Positions 7,715-16,275 of a DNA stretch of 58,155 nucleotides are shown here, piece by piece (the stretch's first letter is position 1; each line of letters opens with the position of its first letter). The DNA is from an uncultured Nitrospira sp. GTDB lineage: Bacteria > Nitrospirota > Nitrospiria > Nitrospirales > Nitrospiraceae. Location: NCBI GenBank assembly GCA_902500805.1, contig CABVSA010000014.1:1-58155 (forward strand), given 5' to 3'. The notes beneath the pieces are model-generated. The model was not told the DNA's origin and did not search any database. It saw only the letters and a program-made list of their open reading frames with translations. The position numbers and the translations under genes are program-made.

Positions 7715-9271
7715 CTAGATATGATCATGGATGTTTGACAGAGGTGGAGCGGTGTTGTGGCGTTTAAGGATACTTTTCATGACCTTCCCGGCGATGTTCT
7801 TGGGAAGGGATCGCAGGACGACAATCTGTTTGGGTAGTTGATGCAGGGGCAGTCTGGTTCTACAGTAGGACGCGATCCGTTCTTCAAGTCCATCGACATG
7901 CTTATTGCGCGGCACAGCAAAGACCTTCACCGCTTCGCCAAGCACATCATCAGGAATACCGACGACTGCCGCTTCAACCAGTTCCCCGCACTCCACTACA
8001 GCTTCCTCGATCTGCCGGCAACTGATCTTTTCACCTCGGCATTTCAAGAAGTCTTTCGTTCGATCCACTATGTAAATGAACCCGTCCTCATCGATTCTCG
8101 CAAGGTCACCGGTATACAGTAACCCGTTACGGAATACCGTTTCAGACTCTTTCGGCTCGTGCCAGTATCCCTTCGCAACATTAGCGCCTTCCGCGACAAT
8201 CTCCCCGACTTCTCCAGGTCGCACATCCCTCCCCTGCTCATCAAGGACACGTAAGGTCACACCTGGCGCTCCCTTGCCGATGGAGCCCAGTTTGGCCTCC
8301 AACATTTCAGGAGCCAGATAGGAGAGTCGTGCCGTCGCCTCAGTCTGCCCATACATAATGTAGATCCTCGTGTCGGGAAGCGTCTCCATTAGCTCACGAA
8401 CAAAGATCGGTGCCAAATGCCCTCCTGCTTGCTGCACATGTCTGAGCGAGGGAAATCGCTTCCGTTTCAAACTCGACCCTCTCAGCAGAATTTGGAAGTG
8501 GCTGGGCGTCCCGGCAAATCCCGTGCATTGCAGGTCTTTCATTCGCTGAAGGACCGTTTCTGGATACATAAACCGATTATCGACGACCACCTCACCACCG
8601 ACCCGCAGGTGCGTGTGAAGGAGGGAAGCGCCGTAACAATAGTGAAAGGGCAAGACCGCCATCATGCGGTCCTGCTGATTCAGCGAAAGGTAGGAGACGA
8701 TGGACTCTGTATTGGCAATAATATTTGAATGGGTAATCATCACTCCACGTGGCTGGCCGGTCGAGCCGGAGGTAAATACCACAGCTGCCAACTGGTCGTG
8801 GTTCACCGGGGCATAGTCCGTGACGGGAGGCTGCGTAGAAGAAAGCGTGGAACAATTCACCTGGGATAAAACACGTGGGGCAGGAGGACTCGCGCGGTCG
8901 GTGAGGAGATGGGTGCCCGAGAACGCACTCCCGTAAGTAGCCACGACCGAGGCTTGTGCACAGACAATCCCGGCGCCGCTCATTCTTAAGACCGATGCGA
9001 GATCGCTTGCCGAGCTGTTGGCCGGAATCAGAACGGTGATCAGCCCGGCTTGCAACGTGCCTAAATAGCAGGCCACCCAAAAGAATGAGTTATCGCTCAC
9101 CAAGAGGACGCGGTCACCTGGTCTGGCATGACACCGAAGAAGATAGGCAGCAATCCGACCGGCCTGAGCGGTGAGGTCTCCGTATGAGACCGTTGACTGG
9201 AGAAAACTGAGCGCGGTCCGACGAGAATCTTTCCCGACAAGCAAATATTGCGCAACATTTATGTCACTCAT
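7715..9271 (-). CDS. AMP-forming acyl-CoA/acyl-ACP ligase
   Basis: 518 residues from the ATG at 9271. The adenylate-forming signature FTSGSTGQPRGVM lies at about 166-178, the A5 region at YIMYGQTEATARLS, the hinge motif at YTGDLARIDEDGFIYIVDRT, and a C-terminal lysine in KNIAGKVMK. It should activate a carboxylic acid as an adenylate and pass it to CoA or a carrier protein; the ACP encoded two genes upstream is the natural partner. AMP ligases of this size are regular members of exosortase-associated clusters. A TTG at 9316 in the same frame overlaps the nadE-like stop (TTGA), but the ATG at 9271 with AGGA upstream fits the family better. It is the last gene of the ACP-dependent block. Confidence 0.88.
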   Translation of the reverse strand: MSDINVAQYLLVGKDSRRTALSFLQSTVSYGDLTAQAGRIAAYLLRCHARPGDRVLLVSDNSFFWVACYLGTLQAGLITVLIPANSSASDLASVLRMSGAGIVCAQASVVATYGSAFSGTHLLTDRASPPAPRVLSQVNCSTLSSTQPPVTDYAPVNHDQLAAVVFTSGSTGQPRGVMITHSNIIANTESIVSYLSLNQQDRMMAVLPFHYCYGASLLHTHLRVGGEVVVDNRFMYPETVLQRMKDLQCTGFAGTPSHFQILLRGSSLKRKRFPSLRHVQQAGGHLAPIFVRELMETLPDTRIYIMYGQTEATARLSYLAPEMLEAKLGSIGKGAPGVTLRVLDEQGRDVRPGEVGEIVAEGANVAKGYWHEPKESETVFRNGLLYTGDLARIDEDGFIYIVDRTKDFLKCRGEKISCRQIEEAVVECGELVEAAVVGIPDDVLGEAVKVFAVPRNKHVDGLEERIASYCRTRLPLHQLPKQIVVLRSLPKNIAGKVMKSILKRHNTAPPLSNIHDHI

Positions 9272-9312
9272 GACGACAGGAGTCCTACTGAGGGATGGGA
9301 AGGGAGCCGGGG

Positions 9313-10287
9313 TCAATCCATTGTTAGTGACGGCGCGTGCAGATACTTAGCGACTTTGCGTTTTGCTTCGATCATGTGATAGGCACGCTCGATGAGATCC
9401 TCCGTCATGCCGGATGCCCGCGCCAAATCCGAAGTGGAAATGCCATGATCTTTCCCGTAGAGACAGAGATCCATCTGCTCGTAGGGTAACGTGAAGTAGA
9501 ATTCTTCCTGTGATTGCTCCAACGTATACGTATCGGTCGTAGGAGGACGGCGCAGAATATCCTCCGGTACGCCGAGATACGCCGCAAGCTGATACACCTG
9601 TGACTTGTATAAGTGAGCAATAGGCTTGAAGTCGGCTGCTCCATCACCATTCTTCACAAAGAAACCCTGATCATACTCGAGCAGATTGGGCGTGCCGGCT
9701 ACTGCATATTGCAGCAAGTCCGCATAGTAGTATTCCATCATTTTTCTGGTCCGCTGTTTAAAATTCGTCGCTGCGACAATGCCGAGATAGGCATCCGGCG
9801 TCAGACGGACTTTGGTCGTCTTTCCATCAGGCGACTGAACAACGACGGAAAAAATCGCGTAACGGCCCGCATCGAGGAGACCCGGAAGCACGATCTTACA
9901 CTTGTACTCTGATCCATATTCAGGAACCACCAAGCGGATTGAATCATCTCGTCGCTGGTAGCACCCGGCACCGTCAAGAATAGGGCTGATGTCCTCCAGC
10001 ACCGACTTGGCGTTGAGCGCATCGGCAACCATGCGGCCCAACTGAAGACTATGCGGTGAAGAGTCAGCCTCGGGCATGAACAGCAGCTGAATACGCTCGT
10101 TTCCGAGGGCCCGTGCACAGAGGTAGGCCACAACGCTGCTATCAATCCCTCCTGAAACAGCGATGACAGCGCCCTTTCGACGGAGTGCATGAAAGACTGT
10201 CTCGCGGATCCAGCTCGTGATGCGCTCTGTTTCGACCTCCGGATCTAGTCGCAATAGATTAGACGACACAGCGCCGTGCGGTTTCAT
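9313..10287 (-). CDS. NadE-like ATP-dependent amide synthetase
   Basis: 324 residues with the N-type ATP-pyrophosphatase loop AVSGGIDSSVV (about 43-53) and NadE-type segments further on (GTPNLLEYDQGFFVKNGDGA, then FKPIAHLYKSQVYQLAAYLG). NadE turns deamido-NAD into NAD via an adenylate and ammonia. This copy lacks a glutaminase domain. It sits inside an acyl-carrier block with a 4-base ATGA overlap with the ACP gene before it, so a specialised amide- or amidine-forming role is more likely than housekeeping NAD synthesis. That is inference from context; the sequence alone would also fit NAD synthase. Ammonia could come from the AsnB glutaminase encoded just upstream. Confidence 0.8.
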   Translation of the reverse strand: MKPHGAVSSNLLRLDPEVETERITSWIRETVFHALRRKGAVIAVSGGIDSSVVAYLCARALGNERIQLLFMPEADSSPHSLQLGRMVADALNAKSVLEDISPILDGAGCYQRRDDSIRLVVPEYGSEYKCKIVLPGLLDAGRYAIFSVVVQSPDGKTTKVRLTPDAYLGIVAATNFKQRTRKMMEYYYADLLQYAVAGTPNLLEYDQGFFVKNGDGAADFKPIAHLYKSQVYQLAAYLGVPEDILRRPPTTDTYTLEQSQEEFYFTLPYEQMDLCLYGKDHGISTSDLARASGMTEDLIERAYHMIEAKRKVAKYLHAPSLTMD

Positions 10288-10577
10288 GGACGTGGTTCTC
10301 CTGAGGATCGGAATGAATGCTCTTGTGCAGTCTGCGATGAGACCGACTGTTTCATAAGAATGAATGACGCGATCTTACTCACGGAATCCAGATTGTCAGG
10401 GATCAGCTCTTCATCGGTCACCTTGATTCCATACGTAGTTTCGAGAAACCTGACCAGTTCAAGGATACCGGTTGAATCGATAATCCCGGTCTCCATAAAA
10501 GAGTCCTCATCACCCAATTTACCTTCTTCGCCGAAGAGATAGTTATCAATGACGAATTTACGGATTGTCTGCAACAT
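10284..10577 (-). CDS. Acyl carrier protein (first of two)
   Basis: 97 residues from the ATG at 10577, which has a good GGAGGG ribosome site nine bases upstream. An ATG at 10607 would add ten residues but has no such site. The phosphopantetheine site is Ser35 in TGIIDSTGILEL, in the family's helix-2 position, followed by VRFLETTYGIKV. The tail after residue 80 is longer than in FabC-type ACPs and is polar. The stop overlaps the nadE-like start (ATGA), so the two are translationally coupled. The acyl-AMP ligase and the NadE-like enzyme are likely partners acting on an acyl group carried here. Confidence 0.85.
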   Translation of the reverse strand: MLQTIRKFVIDNYLFGEEGKLGDEDSFMETGIIDSTGILELVRFLETTYGIKVTDEELIPDNLDSVSKIASFILMKQSVSSQTAQEHSFRSSGEPRP

Positions 10578-10670
10578 GCGTAATAACCCTCCTACCTGGG
10601 CAATCATCGGGGGAACCGCAATGAGGCGTTAGCTCCCAAACATCGACTCGATTCCAACCGACAGTCCGAA

Positions 10671-12632
10671 CTAAAAAGGAGTATGGCGTTCCTGGGAAGC
10701 AGGAGCACTGAGCGCATTACGACCATGCATGAAGCGGTCAAGAAGAACCGTCGTCGAGAGAATACCTGTCAGTGCCATGTTGTCCTTGACACTCGTCTCC
10801 CTACCTGACCGAAACTTCTGTACCAATGCGTCGGTGGCCCGTGGATTAAACACACCGTCTTGTTTGATTCGTTGGGATGAAAGAAGGTCACCGACAAACT
10901 CGTCATGACCTCCAAAGAAACTGATACCGTCCGGCGCTCGATACGGCTGTTTGGTCCTCGTCCGTATCGCCTCCGGTATCAAGCCTTTCACGGCCTGCTT
11001 CAGGAGGTATTTCTGATCAAGCACTTTCATCTTTAAGCTGGCCGGTAACCGAGCCGCAAAGGTTGCCACCCGATGATCCAGGAATGGGTAGCGCCCTTCA
11101 ACAGCATGCGCCATCGCGACGCGGTCTCCTTGGGATGAAAGGATATATCCGGGCAGCAAATATCGCGACTCGAGAAACTCAGCCTTGGTAAACAAGGACC
11201 ATGTCGCATAGGAAGACGGCAGGTCGCGTAGCAACGACGACATAGCATCAGCCTCAGCAAGTTCTGCCTGAGTCGACTCCGAGAAAAACTGTTTCGTCTT
11301 GGCTGTGAGCTCCCAGCGAGGGAGGTGCGAGAAGAAGGGCCCACTGAGCGCCTGTGGCGTGACATGAAAAAAATGCTTCAAGTACTCGAGTGATTGTCTC
11401 TGAATATTCGGCAAATAGGGGTAGAGACGCTTGAGGAGGAGCGGACGCCATCGAGAGGCAGGACGACGGCCCCAAAACTGACGAATCTTGGCCTCCTTGA
11501 AAATGTCATAGCCGCCGAATAACTCGTCCGCGCCCTCGCCGGTCAGCACCACTTTGAAACCGCTGTCGTGCGCAAGCCGTGACAAGAGGTAGAGAGGCGC
11601 AGGCGCGGTACGAAGGATTGGCTGCTCCGTGTGCCAGATCACGTCAGAAAACACACCGACAATATCCTCATGGCGACATCGAATCGAGGTGTGTGACGTC
11701 CCGAGAAACGCACTTGCCTCATGCTGGAACCGGCTTTCATCTATGTCGTTGGACTCAAACGTGACTGAAAACGTTCTGATTCGATCACCAACGCTCTTTC
11801 TCGCCAAGGCGGCGACCACCGTGGAATCAATGCCTCCGCTCAGGTACGCACCGACAGGAACATCGGCCCGCAATCGAATCTTCGTCGCATCCTGAAGCAA
11901 TTCGAATAACTCTTCTGCTAGTTGGCTGTCTGTTGCACCACCGTGTTCGATCTGACCGGTAAGATCAAGCGTCCAATAAGGTGTGATCGTGATATGGCCG
12001 TCTTGGACGATCATCGAGCATCCTGGAGGCAACTGGTTGATGCCACGGAATACAGTACGAGGCGGAATTGTCGCCCAAAATGTGAAGAGCTGGTCAAGCC
12101 CAATGAGATCAAGCGCGCAGGGAACTTGGGGGCACGTCAGCAAGGCCTTGATCTCCGACGCAAAGAGGAACTCCCCGTCCATGCGCGTATAGTAGAGAGG
12201 CCTGACCCCGAAACGATCGCGCGACAGAAAAAGCCGTTGTCTTGGAGCGTCCCAAATCGCGAAGGCCCACTGCCCGTTGAGTCGTTCTACACAGCGTTCG
12301 CCTTCCTCCTGGTACAGATGGAGCAAGACTTCCGTATCCGAACTCGATGTGAAACGATGCCCCTTCGCAATCAACTCGTTGCGGAGCTCAATGTAGTTAA
12401 AAATCTCCCCATTGAACGTAATCGCTAGAGCATCTTGCTCGATCAACATCGGCTGACGGCCGCCCACCAAATCAATGATACGCAATCTAGCGTGAGCAAG
12501 ACCAATCGGACCATGACTATAAATACCCGCATCATCAGGACCTCGGTAACGGATGGCCCCAATCATCTGACGCAGTCGTTCCCGGTCGACCGGTCCGCCA
12601 TCGATCTGAAGGCTGCCGGCTATCCCGCACAT
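10671..12632 (-). CDS. asnB: Asparagine synthase-like amidotransferase (complete active sites)
   Basis: 653 residues. The class II glutaminase domain begins MCGIAG, with Cys2 as nucleophile after Met removal, and carries RYRGPDDAGI, NGEIFNYIEL and SSDTEVLLHL. The synthetase domain follows, with the ATP loop AYLSGGIDSTVVAA near residue 260. It hydrolyses glutamine and uses the ammonia on an adenylated carboxylate. Amidotransferases of this size are standard members of exosortase-associated clusters, where the acceptor is not free aspartate in any proven case. It is 63 bases upstream of the ACP open frame and probably in the same transcript. Compare the second AsnB-like protein at 35600-37417, which lacks the cysteine. 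Confidence 0.9.
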   Translation of the reverse strand: MCGIAGSLQIDGGPVDRERLRQMIGAIRYRGPDDAGIYSHGPIGLAHARLRIIDLVGGRQPMLIEQDALAITFNGEIFNYIELRNELIAKGHRFTSSSDTEVLLHLYQEEGERCVERLNGQWAFAIWDAPRQRLFLSRDRFGVRPLYYTRMDGEFLFASEIKALLTCPQVPCALDLIGLDQLFTFWATIPPRTVFRGINQLPPGCSMIVQDGHITITPYWTLDLTGQIEHGGATDSQLAEELFELLQDATKIRLRADVPVGAYLSGGIDSTVVAALARKSVGDRIRTFSVTFESNDIDESRFQHEASAFLGTSHTSIRCRHEDIVGVFSDVIWHTEQPILRTAPAPLYLLSRLAHDSGFKVVLTGEGADELFGGYDIFKEAKIRQFWGRRPASRWRPLLLKRLYPYLPNIQRQSLEYLKHFFHVTPQALSGPFFSHLPRWELTAKTKQFFSESTQAELAEADAMSSLLRDLPSSYATWSLFTKAEFLESRYLLPGYILSSQGDRVAMAHAVEGRYPFLDHRVATFAARLPASLKMKVLDQKYLLKQAVKGLIPEAIRTRTKQPYRAPDGISFFGGHDEFVGDLLSSQRIKQDGVFNPRATDALVQKFRSGRETSVKDNMALTGILSTTVLLDRFMHGRNALSAPASQERHTPF

Positions 12633-12683
12633 CTATCGACGCCTCCTCGTGCCACCGCGACTATTCGCTCCCATTCGATTTGC

Positions 12684-13604
12684 CTACCGAAACCGGCGGC
12701 GCAATCCACGCGGCATCAGATTGAGAGACTGGATAGCAAGCGATTGCAGCGAACTCGGTAACCATTGCCTAAGCAACTGATCGAGACGATTGCGTCGTCG
12801 ATGTTGAATCCTTGTGTTGAGGCGCGTTAGTTGCGTCTCGCTTAGTCGCCAGTCTGATGCACCACAGTTATCCAGAATGTGCTCCACCGAATTCCCTTTT
12901 GGAATCGCCACGACACCTTTCTGACAGACACACCAGTTAAGAACGATCTGAGCCGGGGACTTGCCTGTTTCTCGAACCAGCTCGGCAATCACGCCCGTGG
13001 GGTCACAATCGCGGATACGAGAAAGACCACGAGCCAGGGGACAATAGGCAATCACGGTCACCTGGTGGGCCCGGCAGTACGGCAGCAACTCCCTCTCGAT
13101 GGTACGATCGATCAAGTTGTACCGAACCTGATTGGAGACGATTGAAAACTTCCCCAATGCTTGTTGCGCCGCCTCCAGCTGCATCACGGAGAAGTTGCTG
13201 ACCCCGGCAAATTTCACCTTTCCCGCTGTGATCAATTCGGCAACAGCTCCCATGGTGTCCGCGATTGGGATAGCGGGATTGGGATCATGAAGCTGGAGTA
13301 AGTCCACACAATCCGTGCCGAGCCGCATCAAACTCGATTCGACAGATCGACGTAAGTCGGTGGGACGGAAATTGTGCGGAGAGACTTTCGTTGCAAGAAA
13401 GACTCGCTCACGAAAGCCTCGAATGGCTTCACCGACGGCAGGCTCGGACCCATAGGATTCAGCTGTGTCGATGAACAAGGCCCCGGCTTCCAATCCACTG
13501 CGGAGCGGCCTCGGCCCGGCATGGTAGTCCCACGTGCCCATACCGATCTCTGGGATCAAGACCCCGGCCTTCGAAAGTTCGGTCAGAATCACAATGGTAC
13601 TCAA
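12684..13604 (-). CDS. Aldo/keto reductase
   Basis: 306 residues with the AKR barrel signatures: IGMGTWDYHAG, FIDTAESYG (catalytic Asp and Tyr), FLATKVSPH (Lys), LLQLHDPNP (His) and a C-terminal cofactor loop IPKGNSVEHI. It should reduce an aldehyde or ketone with NADPH. The start is a TTG overlapping the stop of the upstream gene (TTGA), implying translational coupling; a GTG at 13592 is an alternative. In this block it may reduce a carbonyl on the acyl chain or on a sugar. Confidence 0.85.
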   Translation of the reverse strand: MSTIVILTELSKAGVLIPEIGMGTWDYHAGPRPLRSGLEAGALFIDTAESYGSEPAVGEAIRGFRERVFLATKVSPHNFRPTDLRRSVESSLMRLGTDCVDLLQLHDPNPAIPIADTMGAVAELITAGKVKFAGVSNFSVMQLEAAQQALGKFSIVSNQVRYNLIDRTIERELLPYCRAHQVTVIAYCPLARGLSRIRDCDPTGVIAELVRETGKSPAQIVLNWCVCQKGVVAIPKGNSVEHILDNCGASDWRLSETQLTRLNTRIQHRRRNRLDQLLRQWLPSSLQSLAIQSLNLMPRGLRRRFR

Positions 13605-14767
13605 CCTGAGAAACGAGGTAGGGGAAGCGGAGGGACTCGGAGTGTCCGTACGCCGTAACGTTTCAAGAACTGTGAGACTTCATCATTCAACGCATTTGAC
13701 GTTTGAGATTGCTCTTTCTTGGCAATCTCAATCCAGGCAGTCCCTTGGGCGTGCAAGCGCTGTCGCATGTCGTCGGGGATATCCCAAAGGCTCAGCAGGA
13801 CATCGACTGAGCCGACGAGCTCCCTCCGCACGTCTCCTTCGACGACTTCCAAGCTCCAGGAGTCGTCGGTCTTGCACCACCACTTGGTTGATGGTTTAGA
13901 CACTCGGTACTGAGTCCCCTCCTGTTTGCAGCAGAGGCCCGAGTCCATGAAGAATTGAATCATCTCCGCCACTATTTTTCGGAACAGCTCAAGTTTATCC
14001 GTATCGGAAAGGTGCTTGGGGAAGTCAGGCGCCTTACTGATGACCCGCGCAGGGAAACCCACGGCCAACGACCGGGGTGGGATTGTACCTTGGACGACGG
14101 ATCTGGCTCCCACTACTGTGCCGTCTCCGATTTTGGTCTTCGGAAGGACAAAGACGCCCCATGCCAGAGAGACACTGTGGCCGATCTCAATCGGCTCGAA
14201 GTCAACCCCGTACCCCTCGAATGCGCTCAGGAATGAATTGTGGCCGAAGATTAAGCAGTGTCCTCCGATCCCCGAATCATCTCCCACGATGATGGACCGA
14301 GCTGGATTGATAAAGGACATCTGCATGATCTGGCAGTTGCGCCCAAGCACGAAGCGGGAATCCGGAAACTGTAAACCGCCGACGAATACCTGTTCGTTAA
14401 TCTTGCTTCCTTCCCCAATCTGTAGATGGTGGGTGTCCAAGAAGGTCGTTGAGCCGATTTGGACATGTGCACCGATTTCTATTTCTTTGCCTCGTACGAC
14501 TGTCAGAAAACCGATTGATGTGTGATCTCCAATACTGACTCGATCTCCACAGATGACCGAGCCCCACCCGATTGAAACATTCTTCCCGATGCGATATCCG
14601 CGTAGGCGGTAGATCCACCGTTTGATGCAGCTCGGCCAAAGGCCGAATAGGAGAACGTCCCGAACCGGAATGCGTGGTTTTTCAGTCAACACGTCGCGAT
14701 CAAGAAACTGAGCCAGGTTTTCTGAGGATGGGGCATGTCCCCTATACCGGCAAGCCCGCGCCCCCAT
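13601..14767 (-). CDS. Hexapeptide-repeat (left-handed beta-helix) acyltransferase
   Basis: 388 residues. Residues about 60-235 are imperfect hexapeptide repeats (IGKNVSIGWGSVICGDRVSI, IGDHTSIGF, IEIGAHVQIG, IVGDDSGIGGHCLIFGHNSF, TKIGDGTVVGARSVVQGTIP), ending with the typical PARVI. Trimeric acyltransferases of this fold use acyl-ACP or acyl-CoA donors on amino or hydroxyl groups of sugars. The C-terminal 150 residues are an extra domain without a recognised motif. The start overlaps the preceding SDR gene by 26 bases. In an ACP block it is the best candidate for moving the finished acyl group onto a sugar (inference). Confidence 0.82.
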   Translation of the reverse strand: MGARACRYRGHAPSSENLAQFLDRDVLTEKPRIPVRDVLLFGLWPSCIKRWIYRLRGYRIGKNVSIGWGSVICGDRVSIGDHTSIGFLTVVRGKEIEIGAHVQIGSTTFLDTHHLQIGEGSKINEQVFVGGLQFPDSRFVLGRNCQIMQMSFINPARSIIVGDDSGIGGHCLIFGHNSFLSAFEGYGVDFEPIEIGHSVSLAWGVFVLPKTKIGDGTVVGARSVVQGTIPPRSLAVGFPARVISKAPDFPKHLSDTDKLELFRKIVAEMIQFFMDSGLCCKQEGTQYRVSKPSTKWWCKTDDSWSLEVVEGDVRRELVGSVDVLLSLWDIPDDMRQRLHAQGTAWIEIAKKEQSQTSNALNDEVSQFLKRYGVRTLRVPPLPLPRFSG

Positions 14768-15506
14768 CCACGATCAAGGTCTGACCGATGATGGCTCGGG
14801 CTGCATCGGAGCAAAGAAAAGAGGCAGCTTGCGCCACCTCTTCCGCAGTGACAAGCCTCCCGAGGGGAGACCGGTTTGCCAATTCCGTCAATCGGGTTTG
14901 GGCGTCTGGCATGGAAGCCCATGCCTCCGTCGCAACCGCACCAGGTGCGATGATATTGACCCGAATCCCTCGTGGCGCCAACTCAACGGCGAGGTGTCGT
15001 GCGAGGGCCTCGAGCGCGCCTTTCGAGGCGCCCACGATCGAGTAAGCGGGAACGACTCGCGACGCACCCTGCGAACTCACCGCCACAATACTCCCTTCTG
15101 GAGAAAACCGAGAGAGAAGCCTCTTGACTACATCAAAAAACGAACGGACATTGAGTGAAAACGTCCAATCGTAATGCCGAAGCGTCAATTCATCGAAGGG
15201 TTTGTGGACGCCGGTCGCGGCACAATGCACCAGACCGTGGAGCCCTCCTTCCAATCCCGCCACACATTGTTCGAGATTGTACAGACCGTTCTCAATCGTC
15301 AGATCTGCCCGGCAGGGTATGAGCTGAAGCTGCTCCTGCTGTGCGAGAGCAAGCAGCGAATCAGCAGCCTTTTGACCGCGGACATAGTTGGAGACGACGG
15401 TTGCACCAGCGCGAGCAAAGTGCAGCGAGATAGCTCGACCGATTCCTCGGGTCCCGCCTGTGACGAGGATGTTCTTGCCTTGCAGAGGGTACAGTGGGTT
15501 CGTCAT
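14742..15506 (-). CDS. Short-chain dehydrogenase, 3-oxoacyl-ACP reductase-like
   Basis: 254 residues from the ATG at 15506, whose ATGA overlaps the stop of the FabZ-like gene. The NADPH loop is TGGTRGIGRAIS; the active site has SSQGAS and Y-S-I-V-G-A-S-K (Tyr and Lys), and IRVNIIAPGAVAT follows. The C-terminus ends with TLIVDGGAG, as in FabG-like enzymes. It probably reduces a beta-ketoacyl-ACP. The longer frame beginning at a TTG at 15542 has no ribosome site. It is the first of two SDRs in the block. Confidence 0.88.
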   Translation of the reverse strand: MTNPLYPLQGKNILVTGGTRGIGRAISLHFARAGATVVSNYVRGQKAADSLLALAQQEQLQLIPCRADLTIENGLYNLEQCVAGLEGGLHGLVHCAATGVHKPFDELTLRHYDWTFSLNVRSFFDVVKRLLSRFSPEGSIVAVSSQGASRVVPAYSIVGASKGALEALARHLAVELAPRGIRVNIIAPGAVATEAWASMPDAQTRLTELANRSPLGRLVTAEEVAQAASFLCSDAARAIIGQTLIVDGGAGLPV

Positions 15507-15967
15507 CTTGGTTTCGGTTGCTTCTCCGGATGGTTTCTCCAATAGGCCAATAAGACTTCATCCTGGTGCCCCTCTGCAAATCGTTCGTGAGGGGCGAATA
15601 CAAAAAACAGGTCAGCGGAACAGACCTTCTTGCCTTCAACCTCTGCAAAACACACGGCGGTCGCAAAACTGGGGCGGTTCTGCGTGATTGTGGCGTGGAG
15701 ATGTATTGCTTGATCCGGCTTCACCCATTCGCGAAAGCTGGCGCCATTGATTTTCCCCAGCATGGCTCGTCCTGGATGAGTGCCCTCCGCATCGAGGCAC
15801 CGTCCTGCAGCCTGAGCCATCATTTCGGTCAAGATCACTCCAGGAACGACCGGGAAACCGGGGAAGTGGTCACGAAACAACTCTTCGGATGCCGGCAGCA
15901 CCTTGGACGCAGCGATCCGCTTACCAGGCTCCAATTCAAGAATGGTATCGACAAGGATGAATCGCAT
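15503..15967 (-). CDS. FabZ-like 3-hydroxyacyl-ACP dehydratase
   Basis: 154 residues, a single hotdog domain. The catalytic His34 and Glu48 lie in LFRDHFPGFPVVPGVILTEM, the hallmark of FabZ. The enzyme would dehydrate a 3-hydroxyacyl-ACP to the enoyl form. No enoyl reductase gene is seen in the block, so the product may stay unsaturated, or the hotdog protein may act instead as a thioesterase-like or hydratase step. The start has no strong ribosome site, but the family N-terminus (short strand before the helix) agrees with it. Confidence 0.85.
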   Translation of the reverse strand: MRFILVDTILELEPGKRIAASKVLPASEELFRDHFPGFPVVPGVILTEMMAQAAGRCLDAEGTHPGRAMLGKINGASFREWVKPDQAIHLHATITQNRPSFATAVCFAEVEGKKVCSADLFFVFAPHERFAEGHQDEVLLAYWRNHPEKQPKPR

Positions 15968-16002
15968 CGAATAGTCACTGATGATGGATTAGCACGCGTG
16001 CA

Positions 16003-16251
16003 TTATGAAGAAGTCGAAGTGAACGTGCCGTGTCGCCGCATGACATCCAAAATATCGCCGACCGTCTTGACTGCCTGGATATCCTCATCCGTCAGAACAA
16101 TACCGAAGTCGCTATCCAGACTGGCCATTAGGGTCAGTATGCCGAGCGAATCCCATGCCGGTACGTTGTCCCGATGGGTATCCGGAGTCAACTGGTCTGG
16201 AGCCATCTCAAAAATCTGCGCAATCCATGCGACGGCTTCACTTTGTGTCAT
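16003..16251 (-). CDS. Acyl carrier protein (second)
   Basis: 82 residues. The phosphopantetheine serine is Ser35 in VPAWDSLGILTLMASLD, followed by the acidic helix FGIVLTDEDIQAVKTVGDIL. It should carry the chain built by the KAS III, the two SDRs and the FabZ-like protein around it. It differs clearly from the first ACP (10284-10577), which suggests two separate carrier-bound intermediates. The gene starts 24 bases after the SDR at 16276-17043 and is in the same transcript. Confidence 0.88.
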   Translation of the reverse strand: MTQSEAVAWIAQIFEMAPDQLTPDTHRDNVPAWDSLGILTLMASLDSDFGIVLTDEDIQAVKTVGDILDVMRRHGTFTSTSS

Positions 16252-16275
16252 TGGCGATGTCTTCCTTCCATTGCG

